From PALSA-693 sp963834725 (lineage in GTDB: Bacteria; Actinomycetota; Acidimicrobiia; Acidimicrobiales; Palsa-688): 64,000 nucleotides of DNA. Shown piece after piece: positions 34,460 through 43,384 of the stretch. The DNA lies in NCBI GenBank assembly GCA_963834725.1, contig CAWICN010000001.1, positions 2,790,001 through 2,854,000 of the forward strand, in the 5' to 3' direction. The notes under the pieces are model-generated. The model worked only from the letters and a program-made list of their open reading frames with translations, did not search any database and was not told the DNA's origin. Within the stretch, counting starts at the first letter, position 1. Every line of letters begins with the position of its first letter. Made by a program: the position numbers and the translations under genes.

Positions 34460-35815
34460 ATGATGACAGTTACCGTTGGCAATCCAAGAACCATGTTCCG
34501 GCTCAAGGAGGGCCTGGGCGTTTGGGAGCACCGAGGCCAGGTCGCCGCGGTGGGGATCGGTCATTCTCCGACGGCCCGCCGCTGGGACCTGAGGCCGGAA
34601 AACACCGTCGGAGCTTGGACCATCCTGGCCATACGCCGGGCCATCGAGGACGCCGGGGTCGACCCGTCAGAGGTCGATGGGCTGGCGATCTGCGACTCCA
34701 CGACCACCGGGGCCTACTGGTCCGCAGGCCGTCAGGTCCCGCAGGACTTTCTCGAGATGTTCGATCAGACCAGTGACCCGCTCGACGGGATCGCCAAGAA
34801 CAGCGTCGATTGGATCCTGAAGAACATGCCGGAGCTGTCCAACGTCAAGTTCGTGATGACGGTACCGGCGTGCATGAGCATGGTCCTCGCCGCGACCGTC
34901 CAGGCGGTGGGCGACGGACTCACCAACGTCTGCATCGCGGCCAAGGCCTGGCACAACTTCGATGGCCGCCACTACCAGGGTGGCGCCAACGCGGAGCCCA
35001 CGGTCTCCGGTCCTGGCAAGTGGTCCAACTCGCTCGCCGGCCCCGCGTCCTACACCACGGCCATGCAGTTCCAGCGCTACCTCCACAAGTACGGCGGAAC
35101 CCACGAGATGATGGCCCCGTTCATCGTCAACTCGAGGAAAAACGGCCTGATGATGCCGGAGGGCTACTGGGCGCAGCACCGCCCGGAGCCGCTGACCGAA
35201 GAGGACTACAACAACGTCCGCTGGGTCGCAAAGCCGGCGAACCTGCTGGACAACGACCTCCCCATCCAGGCCGCGGCGGCCTACGTGATCACCACCGCCG
35301 ATCTAGCCAAGGACATGAAGCAAAAGCCGGTGTACATCCTCGGGCACGCCGGCGCCGGCAGGGTGGGACCTGGCGACTTCTACGCCGGGGTCAAGTCCCG
35401 CAGCACCATCGAGACGCTGGAAGAGGCAGAGGCCAACGCCGCCTCGACGGGCCGCAAGATCCTCGAAGCAGCAGGGATCAGCGCCTCCGACATCAGCTTC
35501 GAGAACATGTACGACGGGTTCAGTCTTTTCCACGTGTTCCACATCGAGGGGCTGGGTTTCGCCGGGCTGAAGCGGGGCGAGGCACTGGACTTTTTCAAGA
35601 CCGACATCAGCATCTCCGGGCCCAACCCCGTGTCGCCGAGCGGGGGCAACATCGGCAGCGGCCGGACCCGCTGGTGGGGCCATACCGATACGATGCAGCA
35701 GATCCAGGGCCGGGCCGGCGCCCGTCAGATTTCGATTCCGGCTGAGATCGGTGTCACGGGCGGCTTCATGCCGTTTATGAGCAACTTCCTGGTCATGAGC
35801 GCGAGCCCCAACTAA
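34460..35815 (+). CDS. Thiolase-fold acetyl-CoA acetyltransferase/lipid-transfer protein
   Basis: Thiolase-superfamily protein of 451 residues of the SCP-x/Ltp type. The nucleophile region is VPACMSMVLAATVQAV near residue 137, the Asn/His loop is ENMYDGFSLFHVFHIEGLGF near residue 350, and the C-terminal glycine loop SPSGGNIGSGR is near residue 392. The usual HDCF motif reads YDGF, so the standard catalytic histidine is replaced, as in Ltp2-type enzymes that act as aldolases with a DUF35 partner. Coupled with the preceding DUF35 gene, it probably cleaves a beta-hydroxy or beta-keto acyl-CoA; the substrate is not known. Confidence 0.85.
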   Translation: MMTVTVGNPRTMFRLKEGLGVWEHRGQVAAVGIGHSPTARRWDLRPENTVGAWTILAIRRAIEDAGVDPSEVDGLAICDSTTTGAYWSAGRQVPQDFLEMFDQTSDPLDGIAKNSVDWILKNMPELSNVKFVMTVPACMSMVLAATVQAVGDGLTNVCIAAKAWHNFDGRHYQGGANAEPTVSGPGKWSNSLAGPASYTTAMQFQRYLHKYGGTHEMMAPFIVNSRKNGLMMPEGYWAQHRPEPLTEEDYNNVRWVAKPANLLDNDLPIQAAAAYVITTADLAKDMKQKPVYILGHAGAGRVGPGDFYAGVKSRSTIETLEEAEANAASTGRKILEAAGISASDISFENMYDGFSLFHVFHIEGLGFAGLKRGEALDFFKTDISISGPNPVSPSGGNIGSGRTRWWGHTDTMQQIQGRAGARQISIPAEIGVTGGFMPFMSNFLVMSASPN

Positions 35816-35821
35816 AGGCCC

Positions 35822-36193
35822 GTGACCGCTTCCCCCTCGCGTCCGACGATCCTCGTCGCCTTTGACATCGACGGCACCCTCGAGGTCGGCGACCCGCAAG
35901 GGCCGCTGCCCATGGCGCTGGCGCGGCGCGCCCAGCAGTTGGGCTACCGGATCGGCAGCGCATCGGACCGAACGCTGAGCGAGCAGCGCGCCATTTGGCG
36001 CGATCACGAGATCGAAGTCGACTTCATCACCCACAAGCACGTCATGCACCAGGTGCGGGAGCAGTTCGGGTGTGACCGCAACATCCATATCGGGGACACC
36101 GATCTGGACCGGCACTACGCCGAGCTGGCGGGCTTCGAGTTCTGGTGGGTCAACAAGGTGCCACCCGACGGTACCCCGGGCTGGGTGTTCTAG
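35822..36193 (+). CDS. Small HAD-superfamily hydrolase
   Basis: A 123-residue HAD-like phosphatase without a cap domain. Motif 1 is FDIDGTLE (residues 13-20), motif 2 the Ser/Thr of SASDRTL, and motif 3/4 the acidic IGDTDLDRHYAELAGF near residue 93. The length is short for the family but all core motifs are present. It begins with GTG seven bases after the thiolase stop, so it belongs to the same transcript. Substrate unknown. Confidence 0.75.
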   Translation: MTASPSRPTILVAFDIDGTLEVGDPQGPLPMALARRAQQLGYRIGSASDRTLSEQRAIWRDHEIEVDFITHKHVMHQVREQFGCDRNIHIGDTDLDRHYAELAGFEFWWVNKVPPDGTPGWVF

Positions 36194-36212
36194 CGGCGAG
36201 TACTGTGAGTCG

Positions 36213-36292
36213 CCTGGAGATCTCAATAAGTGCCTGGAGCTCTCAACGAGTACCTGAAAATCTCATCGAGACCTGGAAATCTCAGCGACTAG
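36213..36292. repeat. 20-bp imperfect tandem repeat, four copies
   Basis: Units of 19-21 bp starting CCTGGAGATCTCA, CCTGGAGCTCTCA, CCTGAAAATCTCA and CCTGGAAATCTCA. The first contains the palindrome GAGATCTC and the second GAGCTC. The array ends just before the GAGGAGGG ribosome-binding site of the alcohol dehydrogenase. Confidence 0.85.
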
Positions 36293-36304
36293 AGGAGGGA
36301 TGCG

Positions 36305-37363
36305 GTGAAGGCGCTTCGACTGTTTGAGTGGCAATCCGACCCGGAGCTGGTCGACGTCGACGATCCGGTTCCCGGTCCCGGCGAGGCAGTCGTCCGGATC
36401 GGGGGAGCGGGCGCCTGTCATTCGGATCTTCACATCATGCGCGAGTTCGGTGGCGGCGCCGTGCCATGGCGCCTGCCGTTCACACTCGGACATGAGAACG
36501 CCGGATGGGTCCACGCCGTCGGGCCGGACGTGGCGGGCTTCGAGATCGGCGCGCCGGTTGCAGTGTACGGCCCGTGGGGATGCGGTGCCTGCGCCCGCTG
36601 TCAACTGGGAGTCGAGACATTGTGCGAGAACCCGGCCGGGGCACCCGTCGCCGGCGGTGGCGGGGGCCTGGGACTGGACGGGGGTATGGCCGAGCTGATG
36701 CTCGTGCCTGCGGCAACCCGCCATCTTGTTCCGCTCCCCGACGGACTCGATCCCGTGACCGCCGCGCCCCTGACCGACGCGGGGCTCACCCCCTACCACG
36801 CGGTTCGTCGCTCATCCGCCAAGCTGACGCCGACCTCGACCGCGGTGGTGATCGGTGTCGGCGGGCTTGGCCATCTCGCCATTCAGATCCTCGAGGCAAC
36901 CACCGGTGCTCAGGTGATCGGGGTCGACACTCGGGAGGAAGCGCTAGCGCTGGCCACCGCGTGCGGAGCCGAACTGGCCTTCGCAGCTGGTGCTGACACC
37001 GGCGATGAGATCCGAAAGGCCACCGAGGGCCGCGGTGCCGACGTTGTACTCGATTTCGTCGGGTCGGATTCGACGCTGGCCCTCGCCGCCGGGGCGGCTC
37101 GCCCGACAGGCGACATCAACATCGTGGGAATCGCCGGCGGCACCCTTCCCGTGTCGTTCTTCACGGTCCCCTACGAGGTGTCGATCCAGACCACCTATTG
37201 GGGCAGCCGCCCCGAGCTGGTCGAGGTACTACAGCTCGCGGCGCGCGGTTTGTTGAGAGCCCGGGTGACGACCTACAGCCTCCAGACCGCTATGGACGCC
37301 TATCGAGCTATGGAGGCGGGCCGGCTCGAGGGGCGCGCTGTGGTCACACCCACGCCCGCCTGA
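36305..37363 (+). CDS. Zinc-dependent alcohol dehydrogenase
   Basis: NAD(P)-dependent medium-chain dehydrogenase of 352 residues. Catalytic zinc: Cys in GACHSDLH and the GHENAGWV pair. Structural zinc: CGACARCQLGVETLC, complete with four cysteines. Cofactor motif GVGGLGHLAIQ, followed by VIGVDTREE whose aspartate favours NAD. It starts with GTG after GAGGAGGG. It is related to, but clearly different from, the dehydrogenase at 28211. Last gene of the DUF35-thiolase-HAD-ADH run, with a tandem repeat in its leader. Confidence 0.9.
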   Translation: MKALRLFEWQSDPELVDVDDPVPGPGEAVVRIGGAGACHSDLHIMREFGGGAVPWRLPFTLGHENAGWVHAVGPDVAGFEIGAPVAVYGPWGCGACARCQLGVETLCENPAGAPVAGGGGGLGLDGGMAELMLVPAATRHLVPLPDGLDPVTAAPLTDAGLTPYHAVRRSSAKLTPTSTAVVIGVGGLGHLAIQILEATTGAQVIGVDTREEALALATACGAELAFAAGADTGDEIRKATEGRGADVVLDFVGSDSTLALAAGAARPTGDINIVGIAGGTLPVSFFTVPYEVSIQTTYWGSRPELVEVLQLAARGLLRARVTTYSLQTAMDAYRAMEAGRLEGRAVVTPTPA

Positions 37364-37593
37364 GTTCCGGGGGATATTCGCTACATCGGCGTTCCAACGA
37401 CCACCGTGAGAAGCGGTATTGGGCAAGTTCACACGCGGCGCGAGCAGCTGGTGGCCGCCTTCGCTCGTCGGAAGCGGTAAGCGTGCCCGGTGTGCCGCCT
37501 GGCGTCCCTCCCCCCCTGGGAGCCACGCACCTGAGCACGCTCACCGCAACTTTCGTCACCGTAGCCTCTATCAACCGACGGCTTTCGCCGCTC

Positions 37594-38406
37594 TCAGGTT
37601 TCACACAGCTTTGCTCGCGGCTCCCAACAGATCGTCACCACGTCACGGGTACTCGCGGGTGGGACCGCCGCGAGCAGCTGACGCAGTTCGTCGTGACGGG
37701 ACTCAGGCAAACAGAGTCTCCGGGCCAGGCTCTCCACGGACGCATTCGAGGTCTCTCCGATCATCTGATAGCGGCGCGTCCATACCTGTTGATCAAGCCG
37801 GAGGCCCATCGCTTCGAGGACGGTGACCGCATCGTCCGCGCCTGGACGGTCGGGTCGTTCGATCCCATACAGGGCCCTCCAGTACGGCGCGGTGAAGGCC
37901 ATCGGGTGAACCGCGGTCAGCTCAACAACAACACGTCGGCGGGCATGTTCGGTCAGGGCGGACGCGAACGCTTCGAGGTCGGCCACGTTGTAGACGACGT
38001 GGTGACAAACAACGACGTCGGCAACGGGAGCCCGGTCTGCCGCGTCGGGCCACGTGCCCTGCACCACGGAGGCTTCGATCTCGAGCCGGCGGGCCCGCTC
38101 GACGAGCCCATCGAGCAAGGGCCCACTGGGATCAACTCCCACCAGCTGCCCGGGAGCCAGGCGGAGGCTGGCGGCCCCCGCCCCACAACCGACGTCGAGC
38201 AGCGTGCCACCGGCCGGCAGCGCGTCCCTGGCGGCGACGTCCGACGGCGTGTCGTAAGGGCGGGCGATAGCGTCGTCAGCCGCAGCACCGAACACGGTGG
38301 GATCAAAGAAGTAAGGCCGTTCCGGCGCGGCGGCCATGATCTCTTCGGGAATGGCCCAACGGGAGAGCATCTCGGCCCAGCGACGGTTTGCCCGGCTGGC
38401 GTCCAT
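37594..38406 (-). CDS. Class I SAM-dependent methyltransferase
   Basis: A 270-residue methyltransferase. Motif I LLDVGCGAGAASLRL and the acidic VGVDPS that binds the ribose are near residues 93-115; VADVVVCHHVVYNVADLEAF is motif II/III. The start at 38406 follows GGAGGT by six bases; the frame upstream to 38544 is antisense to the divergent DUF664 gene. Substrate not predictable. It shares an 85-bp promoter region with the divergent gene. Confidence 0.85.
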   Translation of the reverse strand: MDASRANRRWAEMLSRWAIPEEIMAAAPERPYFFDPTVFGAAADDAIARPYDTPSDVAARDALPAGGTLLDVGCGAGAASLRLAPGQLVGVDPSGPLLDGLVERARRLEIEASVVQGTWPDAADRAPVADVVVCHHVVYNVADLEAFASALTEHARRRVVVELTAVHPMAFTAPYWRALYGIERPDRPGADDAVTVLEAMGLRLDQQVWTRRYQMIGETSNASVESLARRLCLPESRHDELRQLLAAVPPASTRDVVTICWEPRAKLCET

Positions 38407-38491
38407 TTCTACCTCCGGCGGCCAACGATACTGCTGTCTGAAAACTGGCCATATCCTGACCTGTTTTCGGGTGCATACTTGCCCCGTGCCG

Positions 38492-39055
38492 ATGAACGCA
38501 CCCCTTGTCGACACCGAACATGAGGGCCTCCTCTGCTTTCTCAATCATCAGCGCCAGGCGGTTCGCTATGCCGCGTACGGGTTGGGCGAGGACCAGGCTC
38601 GTCTCACTCCTACCGCGAGCGCGCTCAGCCTGGGCGGCCTTGTCAAGCATCTCGCCTCCGGCGAGCGAAACTGGACGGATCGCATTCAGCGCCGACCGAT
38701 CGCGGAGACGGCCTTCGAGGAGTACATGGCGAGCTTCGTGCTGCAGGATGACGAGACGCTCGCCGGCGTGCTCCATCAGTATGAAGACGATGCGGCGCGA
38801 ACCGACGCCGTCGTTGCCGGTATCGACGATCTGGGACGGCGCATTCCGCTCCCGGCAGCTCCCTGGTATCCCGACCCGGAAGCCTGCACGGTCAGGTGGA
38901 TCCTGCTCCACCTCATCGAGGAAACGGCCCGCCATGCCGGGCACGCCGACATTCTCCGGGAAGCGCTCGACCGTGCGCAGAGCGGCTCGCTCATGGCAGC
39001 CGCCGAGGGCTGGCCCGAAGACGGATGGGTCAAACCCTGGAAACCCACCAGCTGA
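38492..39055 (+). CDS. DinB-like DUF664 protein (copy 2)
   Basis: A 187-residue DUF664 protein with the same plan as the gene at 11616: RQAVRYAAYGLGEDQARL, LGGLVKHLASGERNW, and HLIEETARHAGHADILREALD. The three histidine groups of the metal site are kept. Identity with copy 1 in these blocks is high, so they are paralogs. ATG 38492 was chosen; GTG 38486 is in frame. Divergent from a methyltransferase. Reaction unknown; DUF664 proteins are probable mycothiol- or bacillithiol-type transferases. Confidence 0.83.
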   Translation: MNAPLVDTEHEGLLCFLNHQRQAVRYAAYGLGEDQARLTPTASALSLGGLVKHLASGERNWTDRIQRRPIAETAFEEYMASFVLQDDETLAGVLHQYEDDAARTDAVVAGIDDLGRRIPLPAAPWYPDPEACTVRWILLHLIEETARHAGHADILREALDRAQSGSLMAAAEGWPEDGWVKPWKPTS

Positions 39056-39101
39056 CGATTATCTCGGGTTCTATCAAAAGACGCCGACCGGAGCGGGCAG
39101 A

Positions 39102-40166
39102 ATGCCACCCATGGCCGGGTCACCGGACAACGCAGGGTCACCGGACAACGCAGGGTCGTCGGACAACGATGGCGCAGCCGGATCGACGGCGCTGCCCCCC
39201 ACCATCGAGTGGCGGAACGGAACGGTAAGGCTCGTCGATCAACGCCGGCTGCCGACCGAGCTGGTGTTCGTCGAAGCCTCGAGCGTGGATGCGCTGTGTG
39301 ACGCCATCCAATCGCTCGCGATCCGGGGCGCGCCGGCCCTCGGTGTGGCCGGTGCCATGGGCGTGGCGCTGGCGGCCCATCGGGGCGAGAACCCGGCCCG
39401 TGCGGCCAGCCAGTTGATTGCCACGCGGCCCACCGCCGTCAACCTCCGCTGGGGTGTCGAGCGGGCCCTCGCGGCCGACGATCCCCTGCGGGAGGCGGTG
39501 GCGATCGCGGCCGAGGACTCGAGGCGCAACCGGACGCTCGGCCGGCTGGGAGCCGAACTGCTCCCCTACGGCTCCCGGGTGCTCACCCATTGCAACACCG
39601 GTTCGTTGGCCTGCGCCGACTACGGAACGGCGCTCGGCGTGATCAGGGCCGCTCACGAGTCCGGCAAAGACCCGACCGTGTGGGTCGACGAGACCCGCCC
39701 GGTCATGCAGGGCAGTCGACTCACCGCATGGGAGCTGGCCCGGCTCGGGATACCTGCCACTGTCCTCGTGGATGGAGCCGCGGGGTCGGTAATGGCCCGG
39801 GGCGACGTCGACTGTGTCGTGGTCGGTGCCGACCGGATCGCCGCCAATGGGGATGTGGCCAACAAGATCGGCACCTACTCCCTCGCCGTGCTCGCCCGCC
39901 ACCATCGCATCCCTTTCTACGTGGCTGCTCCCCTCTCCACCGTCGATCTGCAGTGCCGCTCAGGCTCGGCCATCCCGGTCGAGGAGCGGTCGGGCGACGA
40001 GGTAGCCGTCGTCGGCGAGCGCCGGCTGGTGCCGTCCGGTGTGGCCATCAGCAATCCCGCGTTTGATGTCACACCAGCGCGGCTGGTGACGGCGATCATC
40101 ACCGACGCAGGAATCGCCACTCGCCCCTACCGCCAGGCGCTGCGCCGCCTGCATTCGGACGGCTGA
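39102..40166 (+). CDS. mtnA: S-methyl-5-thioribose-1-phosphate isomerase
   Basis: Methionine-salvage enzyme of 354 residues converting methylthioribose-1-phosphate to methylthioribulose-1-phosphate. Conserved elements: IRGAPALGVAGAMG, THCNTGSLACADYGTALG with the catalytic cysteine, DETRPVMQGSRLTAWEL, and VGADRIAANGDVANKIGTYSLA with the catalytic aspartate. Residues 6-23 are a repeated GSPDNA/GSSDND extension absent from relatives; true homology starts at about PTIEWRNGTVRLVDQ. A later start is possible only if this tail is not translated, and no other ATG with a ribosome-binding site is seen. No other methionine-salvage gene is adjacent. Confidence 0.92.
   Translation: MPPMAGSPDNAGSPDNAGSSDNDGAAGSTALPPTIEWRNGTVRLVDQRRLPTELVFVEASSVDALCDAIQSLAIRGAPALGVAGAMGVALAAHRGENPARAASQLIATRPTAVNLRWGVERALAADDPLREAVAIAAEDSRRNRTLGRLGAELLPYGSRVLTHCNTGSLACADYGTALGVIRAAHESGKDPTVWVDETRPVMQGSRLTAWELARLGIPATVLVDGAAGSVMARGDVDCVVVGADRIAANGDVANKIGTYSLAVLARHHRIPFYVAAPLSTVDLQCRSGSAIPVEERSGDEVAVVGERRLVPSGVAISNPAFDVTPARLVTAIITDAGIATRPYRQALRRLHSDG
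39117..39170. repeat. 18-bp tandem repeat, three copies, in the 5' end of mtnA
   Basis: Two exact copies of GGGTCACCGGACAACGCA and a third with four changes, encoding GSPDNA, GSPDNA and GSSDND in frame. Confidence 0.95.
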
Positions 40167-40167
40167 C

Positions 40168-40398
40168 TTACGACATGCAGGCACAGCCCGGGCCGCAGCC
40201 GCCACCAGCCGCCCGGGCTTCACCGGTCTGCAGGGCCGGCGATTCCGCGCCGTGACCCACGGACGCAAAGACCGAGAGCAGCCGGTTGGTGTCGGCGTGA
40301 CCGTCGGGACAGTTGATCGGCGCGGCCGCCTCGCTCATCGGTCTCCGGACCTCGAACCTCATGTCGCAGGTCCGGCACCGGTACTCGTAGACCGGCAT
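40168..40398 (-). CDS. FmdB-family zinc-ribbon protein
   Basis: A 76-residue putative regulator of the FmdB/CxxC family. MPVYEYRCRTCDMRFEV is the standard start with the first CxxC; the second pair is CPDGHAD, where His may replace the second cysteine. A Gly/Cys-rich tail (GGGCGPGCACMS) is also typical. It starts at 40398 behind GGGAGGT. Its stop lies one base from the stop of the convergent mtnA. The role is unknown; FmdB proteins are named after formamidase operons. Confidence 0.85.
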   Translation of the reverse strand: MPVYEYRCRTCDMRFEVRRPMSEAAAPINCPDGHADTNRLLSVFASVGHGAESPALQTGEARAAGGGCGPGCACMS

Positions 40399-40490
40399 TT
40401 CACCTCCCTCGCAGCGAATCTCCCCCACCATAGATCGACGGGTAGCCGGAGGTGACCGGCCCGACATCTCCCCGCCAGCGACTTGATCGA

Positions 40491-40637
40491 ATGGTTTCCT
40501 GTTGCGAACAATGCCCTTTCCACGTTCTCTGTAGCAATTTGGACCCAGTGAAAGGGGAGAGCGCGACAGAAAAGGGCGCGTGCGCAACTCGTTTCGACTA
40601 TCGCGGCCGCCAGGAGATACTAGAGTTACTGGAGTAA
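40491..40637 (+). CDS. Small cysteine-containing protein, uncertain
   Basis: A 48-codon frame (61 codons if GTG 40452 is used) reading MVSCCEQCPFHVLCSN, then LDPVKGESATEKGACATRFDYRGRQEILELLE. The CCxxCPxxxxC cluster plus a later cysteine could bind a metal or a cluster. The DNA is much less GC-rich than its neighbours. There is no clear ribosome-binding site, so this may be a remnant; it lies just before, and on the strand of, the gene at 40680. Confidence 0.35.
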   Translation: MVSCCEQCPFHVLCSNLDPVKGESATEKGACATRFDYRGRQEILELLE

Positions 40638-40679
40638 CTCGCGAAACTTGATTTGTCCGACACCCAGGAGGTGGCCGGC

Positions 40680-41234
40680 ATGGACCGGGCTGACCTTGAT
40701 CGACTCCACGAGCACTTCGAGCACAACGTGCGGGATCGCTTTCCGGGCGCTCCGATCGAGCGGGTGGCCGTCCTCCAGTACGGCGATGATCCCGAGGTTG
40801 AGCCGGGTCAACTGATCGGCCGCATCTACCTCGAGGCCTCGGGGGACCGGGCCGAGCGCGGGCAGGTCCTGCGCGGCTTCCATGACACCTACCGCGACGC
40901 GGTTCGAGAGCTCCGGCACGACCTCGCCGGCCTTCCCGAGGCGGGAACGCTCCAGATCATGGTCAGCCCTGGCCCCGACGACCAAGAGCGCGGTCCGCTC
41001 CTCAACATGAAACGGGGCCGTGGGGGGCTCGAAGTCGGCACGGGGCTCGTCCCGGTGATGGCCCGACTCGGTCCCGCGGAGCTGGAGACCGTCGACACGC
41101 TGATCACGGCCGGGATCGCACCCAATCGGGCTGAAGCCATCCGGTGGGCGCTCGTCCGGATTCGCGAGCGCCCAGCCTACGAGCAGCTTCGGGACCGGGC
41201 ACGGGAGATCCAGGATCTCAAGGGCCAGTTCTAG
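40680..41234 (+). CDS. Conserved hypothetical protein with RHH-like C-terminus
   Basis: A 184-residue soluble protein. The C-terminal segment ETVDTLITAGIAPNRAEAIRWALVRIRERPAYEQLRDR has the helix-turn-helix layout of ribbon-helix-helix (CopG-like) regulators, with the sequence TAGIAPNRAEAIRWAL at the turn. The N-terminal two thirds (HFEHNVRDRFPGAPIERVAVLQYGDD) is not recognised. AGGAGGT seven bases before ATG 40680 fixes the start. Precedes the penicillin-binding protein by about 80 bases, perhaps co-transcribed. Confidence 0.6.
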   Translation: MDRADLDRLHEHFEHNVRDRFPGAPIERVAVLQYGDDPEVEPGQLIGRIYLEASGDRAERGQVLRGFHDTYRDAVRELRHDLAGLPEAGTLQIMVSPGPDDQERGPLLNMKRGRGGLEVGTGLVPVMARLGPAELETVDTLITAGIAPNRAEAIRWALVRIRERPAYEQLRDRAREIQDLKGQF

Positions 41235-41317
41235 GGCTCGAGTCCCGGTCTTAGAGGGGAGCTGACAGGCGGCCGGCCAGATGCCCAGACGGCGGGACCC
41301 AGGAGTGCTAGGGATAG

Positions 41318-43249
41318 ATGATCGCCACGCGTGCCAGTCAGCCGGCCCCTCCGCAAATGCGCTTGACGATCCTGCTGATCGTCGTGGGGTGCTTGTTTGC
41401 GGCGCTCTTCGCCCGGTTGTGGTTTCTCCAGGTGCTCGAGGCCCCTACCGCCCAGCAGGTGGCGACCAACAACGGGGTGAAGATGGTTTACACCCCGGCG
41501 CCCCGCGGCGAGATCCTGGACGCCGAGGGCAGGGTGCTGGTCGGCAACGTCAACGAACCGGTTATCGAGGTTTACCGTCAGATCGCCGACCAGAACCCGG
41601 CCATGGTCAATCGCCTGGCGCCGTTACTCGGCATGACCGTCCGGCAGCTCGAGACTGCCATGAACAACCTTCAGTACAGCCCGTACGCTCCGGTTCCCGT
41701 GCTCCACGACGCCCAGCCACAACAGATCCTCTACATACAGGAGAACCCCAATCTGTTTCCCGGAGTGATGGCAACGACCGAGGCGGTGCGCACCTACAGC
41801 CCGATGGGAGCAGCCGCGGCCAACATCGTCGGCTACGTCGGCCGGATCAATCAGAGTCAATACCAGCAGCTGAAATCGAAGGGCTATCTGAGCAGCGACC
41901 AGATCGGTTTGTCCGGGGTGGAAGCGGGGTACGAGTCGGTCCTGCGGGGTACGCCCGGAGTCGAGCGAGTCCAGGTCAACGCCAGCGGGCAGGTGCTGGC
42001 CGCGCTCAGCTCAACCCCGCCGGTGCAGGGGGCGAATGTCCGGCTGACCATTGATGGACGGCTGCAGGAGCAAGCGGTGACGGCGCTCGAGCAGGGCCTC
42101 ACCGCGGCCCGGCACTCCACCCACAACGGGGTCCCCTTTCCCGCCCCGGCCGGAGCGGCGGTCGTGGAGGATCCGCAGAACGGGACGGTTCTCGCGCTCG
42201 CCACCTATCCGGATTACAACCCCGAGGACTTTGTGGGGGGTATCAGCAACGCCCGGTACCAGGCCTACAACGATCCGGCGGCCAATCAACCGTTGCTGGA
42301 CCGGGACATCGAGGGCGAGTATGCCCCCGGCTCGACCTTCAAGCTGGTCACCGCAACGGCCGGACTGAAGTACGGCCTCGTCACCCCGACCTCCATCTTC
42401 GATGACACGGGCAAGATCGTGATCGGCAATGAGACCTTCACCAACAATGGTGGGGAGGTGTTGGGGCCCATCGACCTGCCGACCGCGATCACCGAATCGA
42501 GTGACAACTACTTCAACGTCATCGGCGCCGACCTGTGGGACGGCTTCGTCAACGGCAACCAGTTTCCCGAGACGGCGCTGCAGGACGTGGCCGCCGAATA
42601 CGGGTTCGGTAGACCGTCGGGCATCGCCCTGCCCGGCGAGTCCGGCGGGTTGATCCCCACGCCGCAGAGCGTGGCACGGGATTATCAGCAGCACCCGAAG
42701 CTGTTCGCGACCGGCAGCTGGTTTACCGGTGACAGCGCCCAGACGGCCATCGGCCAGTTTGAAGATCTGGTCACGCCGCTCCAGCTGGCCAACGCCTACT
42801 CCACCTTCGCCAACGGCGGCACCCTCTGGCAGCCCCGCCTGGCCCAGGACGCCCAGACCCCGGCCGGCAAAATTGTCCAGAGGTACCACAGCCAGCCCCG
42901 GGGCACCGTGACACTGCCGCCTGACCAACGGGCAGCCATGCTGGCGGGGTTCGAGGGGGTGGTGCAGAGCCCGGGGGGCACCGCGTCCGGCATCTTCACC
43001 GGCCCTCTGGCCAGTCACGACCTGGCTGGCAAAACCGGCACCGCTCAGGTCGCGGGCAAGCAGAGCACATCCATCTTCACGTCGTTTGCTCCGGCCAACA
43101 ACCCGCAGTACGAGGTCACAGCGATCCTCGAACAGGCGGGATACGGGGCGGATGTGGCCGGCCCCGTGGTCCGGCAGATCTATGACGCCCTCTACGGGCT
43201 TCCACCGCAGCCGATCAGCGTCGTCGCCGAGAGCGGATCCCAGACCTGA
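41318..43249 (+). CDS. Class B penicillin-binding protein (PBP2/MrdA type)
   Basis: Peptidoglycan DD-transpeptidase of 643 residues. One membrane anchor (residues 15-38, RLTILLIVVGCLFAALFARLWF) is followed by the PBP dimerisation domain (RGEILDAEGRVLVGN) and the transpeptidase domain. Catalytic Ser339 in STFK, the SDN motif at about 395-397 and KTGT at 572-575 are all present. The head of PBP2/PbpA (elongation) fits better than FtsI: no cell-division neighbours occur. Start at ATG 41318 is directly before the hydrophobic segment; no strong ribosome-binding site. Confidence 0.9.
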   Translation: MIATRASQPAPPQMRLTILLIVVGCLFAALFARLWFLQVLEAPTAQQVATNNGVKMVYTPAPRGEILDAEGRVLVGNVNEPVIEVYRQIADQNPAMVNRLAPLLGMTVRQLETAMNNLQYSPYAPVPVLHDAQPQQILYIQENPNLFPGVMATTEAVRTYSPMGAAAANIVGYVGRINQSQYQQLKSKGYLSSDQIGLSGVEAGYESVLRGTPGVERVQVNASGQVLAALSSTPPVQGANVRLTIDGRLQEQAVTALEQGLTAARHSTHNGVPFPAPAGAAVVEDPQNGTVLALATYPDYNPEDFVGGISNARYQAYNDPAANQPLLDRDIEGEYAPGSTFKLVTATAGLKYGLVTPTSIFDDTGKIVIGNETFTNNGGEVLGPIDLPTAITESSDNYFNVIGADLWDGFVNGNQFPETALQDVAAEYGFGRPSGIALPGESGGLIPTPQSVARDYQQHPKLFATGSWFTGDSAQTAIGQFEDLVTPLQLANAYSTFANGGTLWQPRLAQDAQTPAGKIVQRYHSQPRGTVTLPPDQRAAMLAGFEGVVQSPGGTASGIFTGPLASHDLAGKTGTAQVAGKQSTSIFTSFAPANNPQYEVTAILEQAGYGADVAGPVVRQIYDALYGLPPQPISVVAESGSQT

Positions 43250-43384
43250 GCGGGCGGCCCCACCGGTCCCGGTGTTCCTGCTGGCCGGCTACCAGTTCGA
43301 AGCGCGGCGCGGCGCAGCCACGGCCCAGGTTCCTCCGTCCGTGAATCGTTTGCCCCTGGCCACATGAACCACCAGCATGGCGGT

